Assembly: GCA_905209725.1 (NCBI GenBank)
Contig: CAJLTZ010000068.1
Coordinates: 1-13,985 of the forward strand
Source: an uncultured Muribaculaceae bacterium
Lineage (GTDB): Bacteria; Bacteroidota; Bacteroidia; Bacteroidales; Muribaculaceae
DNA length: 13,985 nucleotides
Direction: 5' to 3'
This document shows, one piece after another, positions 1-5,732 of this stretch (position 1 is the stretch's first letter; the number at the start of each line of letters is the position of its first letter). A model generated the notes under the pieces. It did not search any database and was not told the DNA's origin. It saw only the letters and a program-made list of their open reading frames with translations. The position numbers were made by a program, and so were the translations under genes.

Positions 1-72
1 CTGACGACTCTGCTGCTCATTGACTTTTGTCAACGATTCATTAGCTTTCAGAAGTATTTCCTCGGTCGTCAT
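1..72 (-). CDS. tnpC: IS66 transposase TnpC, N-terminal fragment (cut by window edge)
   Basis: The frame starts with ATG at 72 and stays open to the window edge, giving 24 residues (MTTEEILLKANESLTKVNEQ and four more). An in-frame TAA just upstream fixes the start. The Glu/Leu/Lys/Gln-rich beginning fits the N-terminal coiled coil of IS66 transposases, which carry the DDE catalytic domain further on. It follows tnpB after 79 bp, the expected third position in IS66. A promoter-like sequence lies directly upstream (93-124). The assignment rests mainly on position and composition, since only 24 residues are visible. Confidence 0.75.
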   Translation of the reverse strand, partial: MTTEEILLKANESLTKVNEQQSRQ

Positions 73-92
73 ATCGGGCTGGTTTTATACTG

Positions 93-124
93 CAAAGATA
101 CTAAAATTCAGCCATATATGCAAT
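93..124 (-). promoter_or_regulatory. Predicted Bacteroidota promoter for tnpC
   Basis: On the minus strand TATCTTTG (93-100) matches the -7 consensus TAnnTTTG at all fixed positions. ATTG (121-124) matches the -33 TTTG in three of four bases, with a 20-bp spacer. It lies in the tnpB-tnpC gap, about 20 bp upstream of the tnpC start. This would allow the transposase to be transcribed apart from tnpAB. Confidence 0.5.
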
Positions 125-151
125 GATTACAGGATATTTTCCCAATAAAAT

Positions 152-520
152 TCATACGTGGTATTCCGTCCTTTCAGCACGCAGACGGCGAAGCCTCGAT
201 GCCGGGTCCTCGGTGATTCCCTCGACCATGACAACAAGATCCCGCCATTCCATCGGGTAACTTTTGGTGTCGGGATCATATTCCGGTATCCTGAATCGTC
301 CGGCCTCAAGACGCTTGACGTACATCACCATCCCTCCGTCCTCGGCGTGCAGAAGCTTCATCAACTTCCGGCTGCTGCCGATAAAGATGAAGACATCGCC
401 GTTGCGCACATCGGCGCCCATACGCTCTTTCACAACACCGATCAGAGAGTTGATTCCCTTGCGCATGTCCGTGCGTCCCGGGCACAGATGATAGCGCATC
501 GTATCGTTCAGACAGAACAT
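152..520 (-). CDS. tnpB: IS66 accessory protein TnpB (IS66 Orf2-like)
   Basis: The 122-residue product has the length and typical landmarks of the IS66 TnpB family: a TDMRKG segment near residue 17, a GDVFIFIG strand near residue 41, then KLLHAEDGG and YVKRLEAGRF. Family members are needed for transposition of the three-gene IS66 elements, but their biochemical role is not settled. The ATG at 520 lies inside the end of tnpA, giving a 13-bp overlap that suggests translational coupling. The frame is intact. Confidence 0.93.
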   Translation of the reverse strand: MFCLNDTMRYHLCPGRTDMRKGINSLIGVVKERMGADVRNGDVFIFIGSSRKLMKLLHAEDGGMVMYVKRLEAGRFRIPEYDPDTKSYPMEWRDLVVMVEGITEDPASRLRRLRAERTEYHV

Positions 521-840
521 GGCTCAAGACATGCTTGCGACAACACTTCCATAAGCATCGCCTCGCTGCCGCGTCCGAAATGAGCCTTGACGCCGTTGGG
601 GAAGGCCAGCGTCACCCCCGGCAGCTCCACGCCGGTCATCACGTTCCCTGTATCCGTCTTGTGCTCTTGATGCCGGATGCTGATCGGGGCTATGGGAAGG
701 GACTCCGCTTCGGCCTTCAACTTTTTGTTCCAGTAATTGTAAGTGGAATAGGACACTCCCTCTGCCTGTAGAAATACCTTGAGGGTTGTGCCGCTTGATG
801 CGGCTCTGATCTGTAGTTCTTGAAACTCTGATTTTGTCAT
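508..840 (-). CDS. tnpA: IS66 accessory protein TnpA (helix-turn-helix, Orf1-like)
   Basis: The 110-residue product begins MTKSEFQELQIRAASSG and has the N-terminal helix-turn-helix region typical of IS66 Orf1 proteins (about residues 5-40, with SYSTYNYWNKKLK as the likely recognition helix and following linker). A C-terminal segment around GVTLAFPNGVKAHFG is also typical. It is presumably a DNA-binding accessory factor for transposition. An in-frame extension to 879 is possible but was rejected: those extra codons lie in a structured leader and the extension would begin inside the predicted promoter. The gene overlaps tnpB by 13 bp. Confidence 0.9.
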   Translation of the reverse strand: MTKSEFQELQIRAASSGTTLKVFLQAEGVSYSTYNYWNKKLKAEAESLPIAPISIRHQEHKTDTGNVMTGVELPGVTLAFPNGVKAHFGRGSEAMLMEVLSQACLEPCSV

Positions 841-844
841 AATG

Positions 845-905
845 TTGGAGGTTGCAGTTGGTGCAACCATGCGATGCAAAATTACAACACGACTGCAACC
901 TCCAA
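845..905 (-). promoter_or_regulatory. 14-bp inverted repeat spanning the tnpA leader and promoter
   Basis: Positions 845-858 (ttggaggttgcagt) and 892-905 (actgcaacctccaa) are perfect inverted copies separated by 33 bp. The arm nearest the gene ends four bases before the tnpA ATG (838-840). The far arm overlaps the -33 region. A smaller hairpin, gttgca (851-856) with tgcaac (862-867), uses part of the near arm, so the two structures are mutually exclusive. A transcript begun at the element's own promoter would contain only the small hairpin; one entering from outside would contain both long arms. Confidence 0.7.
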
Positions 906-906
906 A
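877..906 (-). promoter_or_regulatory. Predicted Bacteroidota promoter for IS66 tnpAB
   Basis: On the minus strand TAATTTTG (877-884) matches the -7 consensus TAnnTTTG, and TTTG (903-906) matches the -33 box exactly. The spacer is 18 bp, one short of the usual 19-21. Transcription would start near 870, about 30 nt before the tnpA ATG. Confidence 0.55.
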
Positions 907-988
907 AGGTGTACTTCAGTTAATGCTTACGGTCAAACAACGGAAAAGTCTATCAGTGCGAAGTCAAGCAGACCGAAGCGCCATACCG

Positions 989-1037
989 AAAAAAAACGAG
1001 CCTCGGATCCAACCAAAAGTTGGTGCCGAAGCTCGTT
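989..1037 (-). terminator. Strong intrinsic terminator ending the minus-strand island
   Basis: Positions 995-1037 form a long hairpin. Outer pairs are aacgagc (995-1001) with gctcgtt (1031-1037), continued by tcgg/ccga and ccaac/gttgg around a five-base loop (1014-1018), with a few internal mismatches. On the minus strand the stem runs directly into eight T residues (989-996). There is no T tract on the plus-strand side, so it is directional. It lies downstream of the last island gene and before the IS66 end. Confidence 0.85.
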
Positions 1038-1064
1038 GAACCCACGCGATGCGTGTATGAGTTA

Positions 1065-1133
1065 GCGATTGAAGCCTTCCTGTCGAGACATTAGGCTCGA
1101 TTCACGAAAGCGCGGCGGCGGTGCCGCAACGCC
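1065..1133 (-). repeat. 69-bp structured intergenic repeat, copy 1
   Basis: This stretch aligns without gaps to 6749-6817, with about 60 of 69 bases identical. Its outer 19 bp (1115-1133) also recur at 5708-5726 with one difference. Inside, tcgag (1083-1087) and ctcga (1096-1100) form a five-base-pair hairpin with an eight-base loop. The GC-rich end contains gcggc (1115-1119) and gccgc (1123-1127), a second short hairpin. It lies 62 bp after the stop of the 213-aa hypothetical gene and just before the terminator, so in RNA it would be part of a structured 3' untranslated region. Confidence 0.85.
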
Positions 1134-1195
1134 ATCAAACATGAAAAAAGCAATAAGATTAGACTCTTAAAACTTATAGGAAACGGCGTTAAAAT

Positions 1196-1837
1196 TTAGA
1201 AAATCCAATAGGTAGTTTTCGGATTAAAGGTGCACTCCGAAAACTGCGCGGGATTATTCAAAACCTCTTTAAGTAAATTATCAACGTCTTTATCTCTAAA
1301 TTGGGATGAGAGATACTTCAATAATATATTGAGTCCATGCTTATATCTTATCACATAGTAGAAATCACATTTTCCATAACAAGCTCTTGCTCGCCACGCT
1401 AAGAATAAAGAATCAATATGTTCTTGCCTATTATATCCATATCTATATGCTTCCCAAGCCTTATCCTTGTACTCTAACTCTATTCTCTGTTTCAATATTT
1501 CGAGGTCAGGATTTTCCTTGTATAGCTCATAGTAATATGTTTCTTCATACTTTTCGCTATAATGAGAAAGTTGTTTCCTATACTGAGGGAAGATTTTATC
1601 TAAATACACATCGGTGTAACAATATTCGACCTCCAAATATTTATTGGAAATCAAATAATTGTCTGAACCTCTTTGGGTAAAACATATATTTGTTTCCTTC
1701 ACCTTGAGTGAATTGATAATTTCATTAAAATCTAATGAAGTAACTCTCCTGATAACCTCTTCTTTGAGTGCAAAATAGTCTGTTAAGATTTCTTTCCACC
1801 GTGCGATAATTTCTTCGTTACTTTCGTTATTGTTCAT
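1196..1837 (-). CDS. Hypothetical protein, 213 aa
   Basis: I do not recognise this protein. It is rich in Tyr, Lys and Glu with no membrane segment or signal peptide, so it is probably cytoplasmic and mostly helical. Visible segments include an acidic N-terminus (MNNNESNEEIIARWKEIL), a Tyr-rich centre (YEETYYYELYKENPDLE) and HGLNILLKYLSSQFRDKDVD near the end. The gene is visibly more AT-rich than the nuclease genes upstream, suggesting separate acquisition. It begins 24 bp after the 51-aa acidic gene and has its own predicted promoter. Repeat copy 1 and the terminator follow. It may be the last gene of the module or an independent cargo gene. Confidence 0.8.
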   Translation of the reverse strand: MNNNESNEEIIARWKEILTDYFALKEEVIRRVTSLDFNEIINSLKVKETNICFTQRGSDNYLISNKYLEVEYCYTDVYLDKIFPQYRKQLSHYSEKYEETYYYELYKENPDLEILKQRIELEYKDKAWEAYRYGYNRQEHIDSLFLAWRARACYGKCDFYYVIRYKHGLNILLKYLSSQFRDKDVDNLLKEVLNNPAQFSECTFNPKTTYWIF

Positions 1838-1856
1838 GCAAAAAGAATTTTAACCG

Positions 1857-1888
1857 CAAATTTAGTCCCAGTCGTTGAGATTGTCAAT
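1857..1888 (-). promoter_or_regulatory. Predicted internal promoter for the 213-aa hypothetical gene
   Basis: On the minus strand TAAATTTG (1857-1864) matches the Bacteroidota -7 consensus and overlaps the stop codon of the acidic small gene. ATTG (1885-1888) matches the -33 box in three of four bases, with a 20-bp spacer. The start site would fall about 10-15 nt before the ATG at 1837, giving a short leader. This suggests the AT-rich gene can be expressed apart from the upstream cluster. Confidence 0.5.
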
Positions 1889-2017
1889 AAATTGGTCGAG
1901 GTCGGAGTCATCGAAGATGCCCGACAGCTCGCCTGTGTTCTCGTTATAGTCGAAGTCAACACAGCCATCATGCACCGGGTCGCCGCTGTATGCGTCCAAG
2001 TCTTCGTATTCGTCCAT
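1862..2017 (-). CDS. Very acidic 51-aa protein, possible DNA mimic or partner protein
   Basis: The product starts MDEYEDLDAYSGDPVHDG and ends NLNDWD. By eye it has 14 Asp and 4 Glu among 51 residues and no Lys or Arg at all, so its charge is strongly negative. It starts at ATG 2017, two bases after the stop of the EEP nuclease gene, which argues for expression as part of the same operon. The GC content matches the nuclease genes, unlike the AT-rich gene that follows. I do not recognise a family. Small acidic proteins beside nucleases can be DNA mimics, inhibitors or immunity partners, but here that is inference from charge and position only. Confidence 0.7.
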   Translation of the reverse strand: MDEYEDLDAYSGDPVHDGCVDFDYNENTGELSGIFDDSDLDQFIDNLNDWD

Positions 2018-2019
2018 AG

Positions 2020-2703
2020 TTATTTCGTTTCTATTTCGAGTGGCAAATGGTCACTCAAAGATAGCCATTGCCAACGAGCGTGAATAATGATTGACTTGAC
2101 AAGCTCCGGGCTTGCGAAGCAATGGTCGAGATGAAGGGGCTTGTCAAGATGGCGGTAAAGATAGAACGTGGGCGTGGTTTCTTTACCTTGCTCCTGTTTG
2201 TGGTGATAGTGCCACATCGGAAGCAGCCCTTTCGGTTCAAGTAACTCTATTACATGGCCGAAACTATTGCCGGACGTACGAATGTGCTTTGGGTCGAGAG
2301 TAACATTGCTGTTCAGATCGCCGATAATGATGGTTTCATCATTGAGGTTTTCTGAAACGACTTCGACCCAATCTTGCAGTTCCTCGCAATAAGGGTCGCA
2401 AGCCCAGGCAGCGACGAGATTAAAAGCCCCATTGACGCGCACAGGTATAAACACACGTTTATCCTCCGCGCCCCAATTAAGGCGGTCGAGAGTAATGTCA
2501 GGGCGAGTGGTGAAAACCATAAGCCCTTTGTAAGAATACACACCGGCCCAGTGGTAATTCTTGAAGAACGTGCGGTAGCCCGGATCCTTGCAGGTTTCGG
2601 GATTCTCGCACTCTTGAATGACGTATATATCGGCATCAAGTTCAAGAATAGCCTTATATTTTTCGCGGAACTTACCGTTGGCGTTCCAACTAACAATTTT
2701 CAT
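2020..2703 (-). CDS. Endonuclease/exonuclease/phosphatase (EEP) family nuclease
   Basis: The 227-residue product has the full EEP (ExoIII/DNase I-like) motif set in order: MKIVSWNANG with Asn7, QECE with Glu31, GDLN with Asp129 and Asn131, LDH with Asp193 and His194, and SDHLPL with Asp218 and His219. Proteins of this fold are Mg-dependent phosphodiesterases that often cut DNA, though some act on lipids or nucleotides. The compact length without extra domains and the neighbours favour a nucleic acid substrate. No signal peptide or membrane segment is visible. The start codon overlaps the stop of the preceding gene as ATGA (2700-2703), so the two proteins are probably made together. The acidic 51-aa gene follows after two bases. 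It is likely an effector nuclease of the module. Confidence 0.88.
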   Translation of the reverse strand: MKIVSWNANGKFREKYKAILELDADIYVIQECENPETCKDPGYRTFFKNYHWAGVYSYKGLMVFTTRPDITLDRLNWGAEDKRVFIPVRVNGAFNLVAAWACDPYCEELQDWVEVVSENLNDETIIIGDLNSNVTLDPKHIRTSGNSFGHVIELLEPKGLLPMWHYHHKQEQGKETTPTFYLYRHLDKPLHLDHCFASPELVKSIIIHARWQWLSLSDHLPLEIETK

Positions 2704-3902
2704 AATGCGGGTTCATTAAGAAGATGAATGGCTACACAGTATATGAAATCTTGCGTGAGCAGATGGCCTGCGTAGTTGTCTTCGGGTTGCGAAGCAGCGA
2801 GCAGAGCCATGAGTTCATCATCTGCCACAAGCACATCTCGAATTTGGTCAAGAATAATTTCGTAGCCGGCAAGTTTGCCGACGAAATGAGTCAAAGGAGG
2901 ATAGTCGAGTTCGACTTCATCCTTGAAATTCAACCACATCGACGACTTGTAGAGATAGTGCTTGTCGGGGTACATGAAAGCGAGGTAAACCGAGTTTGAC
3001 CTTTCGCTTTGCATATCGCGGTCGGTAGGTCTGAAATGACCTGCCTCTACATTCCGTTTATGTATGGCTGCCATGTCATCGAGGAATGTTGCAGAGCGTT
3101 CATGCAAAGGCTTCGATTCGTCATATAAATTTACCATAGCCATGCGCACATCGTCAGGCGAGATAACCGCGTGTTTAACAAGCATAGCGAGCGGTGTGTA
3201 CATTGAGCCGGAAAGGAGGTTGTTAGCCTTGCGGAAAGCCTCTTTAAGATTGGCTGCAATATCTTCGGCGTTGATGTCGAAGTGCTCTTGGAAATGTTTG
3301 ATAGCATCCCACTTGTAATCTTCAAGAGAGTGCAGATATTCCCAATGCTTCTTATACCAGTCGATATAGGGAGCGAGCTTATCTGCAAGTTTGGCATCGG
3401 GAGCGACCGATGTTAAGAGCACCTTATTTCGACGTGTAGCAGATTTACGCGCCGGGCGTGGCGTGTAATCTTCGGTGCCGTACCTCTCTCGGTCGGGATG
3501 CTCCGACTTGGTGAGATTTTCAAAGATTTGCTCATTGAATATCACATAACCGTCCTCGGTCACCCCGGGGGCAGTCAGACCGAAGTCGGCAAGCAATGAA
3601 GCCTTAAAGTCATCTTCGAGCGTAGGAAGCCATTCCTCGCGCAGCCCTTGGGCGACGGCGGCTTTCTTGAAGTCAAGGAAGCGAGGATTGTGCTTAAAGA
3701 AGCGTTTAAGCGGCAGCATAATGCGCTTCAAGTCTTTCTCGTCGATAGTCTTGTAATTAAGGAGAACGGCAGGAGTGGCGGCAACAATGATGGCATCATC
3801 AATGTGGAGCATATAGTTATCCGCCGCCTTGATTGCATCGGCGAGTTCAAAGACTATACGCGAGTATATGAACTTGTTATTTTCGGGCGATACTGTTGGC
3901 AT
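2700..3902 (-). CDS. McrB N-terminal-like protein lacking the AAA+ domain
   Basis: The 400-residue product resembles the helical N-terminal region of McrB-type GTPase/AAA proteins. The relevant stretch begins YKWDAIKHFQEHFDINAED (residues 196-214), continues with KANNLLSGSMYTPLAMLVK (225-243) and the DESKPLHERSATFLDD segment, and ends with SVYLAFMYPDKHYLYKSS (304-321). In typical relatives an AAA+ ATPase follows such a region. Here the protein stops at residue 400 and no Walker A motif is present. A Lys/Arg-rich stretch (RPARKSATRRNK, 149-160) may bind nucleic acid. The gene follows the DUF262-HNH gene after 3 bp and overlaps the EEP gene as ATGA, suggesting a stand-alone sensor or adaptor for one of these nucleases. 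Family recognition is from memory of sequence style and has not been tested by a search. Confidence 0.65.
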   Translation of the reverse strand: MPTVSPENNKFIYSRIVFELADAIKAADNYMLHIDDAIIVAATPAVLLNYKTIDEKDLKRIMLPLKRFFKHNPRFLDFKKAAVAQGLREEWLPTLEDDFKASLLADFGLTAPGVTEDGYVIFNEQIFENLTKSEHPDRERYGTEDYTPRPARKSATRRNKVLLTSVAPDAKLADKLAPYIDWYKKHWEYLHSLEDYKWDAIKHFQEHFDINAEDIAANLKEAFRKANNLLSGSMYTPLAMLVKHAVISPDDVRMAMVNLYDESKPLHERSATFLDDMAAIHKRNVEAGHFRPTDRDMQSERSNSVYLAFMYPDKHYLYKSSMWLNFKDEVELDYPPLTHFVGKLAGYEIILDQIRDVLVADDELMALLAASQPEDNYAGHLLTQDFIYCVAIHLLNEPAL

Positions 3903-3905
3903 GGT

Positions 3906-5684
3906 TTAATCTTTTGATAAAAAGTTAAAGGCTTTGCGAATAATTTGAGCCATCAACTTTCGACGAGCTTCAAGGAAATCAGCATACGCCATATTTTCAA
4001 AACCATAAGGGATAGCATTTTGAGCGAGAGTTACAGAGTATGCTTCATCGCCTAATTCAGCCCTTAGCTTTGCCGAGTATATATCTGGAGCGTCATCGGA
4101 GATGGCGATATTTGTCTGATAGTCGAGGAACGTGTAGTTTGCAATCTGATTACGGTCGCGATCATCAACGATTCCGAGCGAAGCAAGGTGGTTTTTAGGG
4201 AAGATGTGGTGAACATCAATCGAAGATTTGGTGCCACTCGTACCGGGTGTGAGATAAGCGACCGTAGGAACGGTGCTGAAAAGAATGTTATGATGTAGAA
4301 CATTCAAGGCAGCCAAATAACCTTTCCATATAGGAGAACCGGTAGATGAAGTTACCAAGTCTCGAAGAAGATTGGAGTTGAAGTAGTCATCAGTGAAATT
4401 AGTCCGGATTTCACGATTCAGAATTTCAACAAAATCTTCGGGAGTTGAAAGCACGCGCATATCAGTAAGCAATCTTTCAACGGTTGACTCAGGGGAGTCA
4501 GTAAAGTAGCCGGTGATGGTTACCATAAATACCCAACGGGTCATAATCTTACGCAATTCAAGAGGCTTGACATTGAATTGCGTTTTACCGATAAGATAAA
4601 GCAAGTAAGAGAACACCACAGCGTTTTGAGATGAAACTAAGCTGCTGCGCAAATAACCTGCACTTGCCATAATGTTCATGAATGTGTGCCAGTTGTTAAG
4701 ATTGGTCACTACATTCAAAGCTTCTCGGAATTTGGCGAGGTTCTCGGCCTGAGTCTCTGACGAAGTCTTCTGCGTTTCGAGGTCTTTACCGCGAAGTAAC
4801 ATATAGGCATAGCGCAATCGGGCGCGGTGAAATGCCAGGCCAACTGCTGCGCGGATAAGATGGACCGGGTCAACCTCAATGATATGATTAAATGAGGTAT
4901 TGTCCATCGGTATGCGCGAGTCACGGCAAAAATCATTGATGCGCTTGTGTATGTCATTGTCATACACGGAAAGTAGCGTTTCAATGAAGTTTTTCTCTGT
5001 CAACTTTTGACCGCCGGAATTGACACGCACGAAGATTTCAGCGACATCTTCTTCACTTGCAACGGCTCGAACTTCAAGAGTCGGAAGGTGGTATGTTTCG
5101 AGGTCAAGCAAATCTTTAAGGTTGTCCTCGATAAGAATTTCCTCGTCATCGGTCAGCAGTGGTTGTTGGTTTCGCTCTCTCGCCTCGTTCAGATTCTTGA
5201 TGAAGCTCCGCCTAAAACGAGATTCATTGTGCTGAGCGGCGGCTTCAAAGGCGCTGCTGACGGCGCTAATCCATTCGGCAGAACGCTCGTAGGCTTGCGA
5301 CCATACTGCAAATTCTCTTGTAAGAGGATTAAAGGAAATCTTGATGTTGCGTTCCTTATAGTCAACGTCCTTGATTTTCACCCCACGTATGGCCGCTAAT
5401 AAAGCCGTAAGACGTTGCTGACCATCAATGACAAGGTCTCGCGGTTGCTGAAAGGACTTCTCATTGCTGCCGATATGCGATTTGTTTTCAAAATCGGCAG
5501 GCGATTCCCAGAGCATAATATATCCGATGGGAAAGCCTTTGAGCATTGAGTCCAAGAGATTGCGAACCTTTGAATCTTTCCATACAAAGGGACGCTGTAA
5601 GTCAGGAAGTCCGATACGACCGGAAGCGACATCTGTAAGCAGCTCGCCGACCTTACGGTTTATAGGAGTGAATATTTCAGCCAT
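3906..5684 (-). CDS. GmrSD-like DUF262 protein with C-terminal HNH nuclease domain
   Basis: The 592-residue product carries the hallmarks of DUF262 (GmrS-like, ParB-fold): LPDLQRPFVW (26-35), DGQQRLTAL (87-95) and VRVNSGGQKLT (219-229). A helical middle follows. The C-terminal HNH-type motif DVHHIFPKNHL (490-500) with NQIANYTFLDYQTN (512-525) corresponds to the nuclease half (GmrD/DUF1524-like). In GmrSD and related Type IV systems, DUF262 binds and hydrolyses nucleotide and the HNH domain cuts modified phage DNA. Both halves are intact, so this single-chain protein is probably active. It heads a tight cluster, with the next gene 3 bp away. Upstream is a short repeat core (5708-5726), and no convincing promoter was seen. 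Confidence 0.88.
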   Translation of the reverse strand: MAEIFTPINRKVGELLTDVASGRIGLPDLQRPFVWKDSKVRNLLDSMLKGFPIGYIMLWESPADFENKSHIGSNEKSFQQPRDLVIDGQQRLTALLAAIRGVKIKDVDYKERNIKISFNPLTREFAVWSQAYERSAEWISAVSSAFEAAAQHNESRFRRSFIKNLNEARERNQQPLLTDDEEILIEDNLKDLLDLETYHLPTLEVRAVASEEDVAEIFVRVNSGGQKLTEKNFIETLLSVYDNDIHKRINDFCRDSRIPMDNTSFNHIIEVDPVHLIRAAVGLAFHRARLRYAYMLLRGKDLETQKTSSETQAENLAKFREALNVVTNLNNWHTFMNIMASAGYLRSSLVSSQNAVVFSYLLYLIGKTQFNVKPLELRKIMTRWVFMVTITGYFTDSPESTVERLLTDMRVLSTPEDFVEILNREIRTNFTDDYFNSNLLRDLVTSSTGSPIWKGYLAALNVLHHNILFSTVPTVAYLTPGTSGTKSSIDVHHIFPKNHLASLGIVDDRDRNQIANYTFLDYQTNIAISDDAPDIYSAKLRAELGDEAYSVTLAQNAIPYGFENMAYADFLEARRKLMAQIIRKAFNFLSKD

Positions 5685-5707
5685 TGTGTTATAGTTTTAA
5701 TTGTGGT

Positions 5708-5726
5708 GCGGCGGTGCCGCAGCGCC
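5708..5726 (-). repeat. 19-bp core of the intergenic repeat, copy 3 (partial)
   Basis: The sequence gcggcggtgccgcagcgcc differs at one base from the outer 19 bp of repeat copy 1 (1115-1133). It can form the GC-rich mini hairpin gcggc/gccgc. It lies in the gap between the M48 protease stop (5733) and the DUF262 start (5684). The rest of the 69-bp unit is absent. Confidence 0.65.
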
Positions 5727-5732
5727 ATGTAA

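Larger units (their letters stand above)
1..930 (-). mobile_element. IS66-family insertion sequence, tnpA-side end (continues past window edge)
   Basis: On the minus strand the stretch carries the IS66 gene order tnpA, tnpB, tnpC. The outer end is placed at 930, where the minus strand reads GTAAGCATTAACTGAAG; IS66 elements characteristically begin with GTAA. If 930 is the end, the adjacent ggtcaaac (931-938) would be one copy of the 8-bp target duplication, but the other end lies outside the window, so neither the duplication nor the matching terminal repeat can be checked. The element points the same way as the defence genes and lies about 60 bp beyond their predicted terminator. All visible reading frames are intact, so the element may be active. 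Confidence 0.88.
931..1195. other. Intergenic region between IS66 and the 213-aa hypothetical gene
   Basis: No credible gene was seen here. Moving leftward, the region holds about 60 bp after the hypothetical gene with nothing recognisable, the 69-bp repeat copy 1 (1065-1133), a small hairpin cacgc-gat-gcgtg (1043-1055), the terminator (989-1037), and about 55 bp with no evident feature before the IS66 end. Confidence 0.7.

Noticed and set aside
158..583. 141-aa plus-strand frame across IS66 tnpA/tnpB
   Set aside because: It is antisense to two clearly recognised IS66 genes and shows no domain of its own.
841..879. 13-codon upstream extension of tnpA
   Set aside because: It would begin inside the predicted promoter and read through the hairpin leader. 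The start at 840 gives the usual beginning of IS66 TnpA.
1065..1133. True integron attC site
   Set aside because: The folded repeat after a gene is suggestive, but I could not find the paired GTTRRRY/RYYYAAC core sites and no integron integrase is present. It was kept only as a layout comparison.
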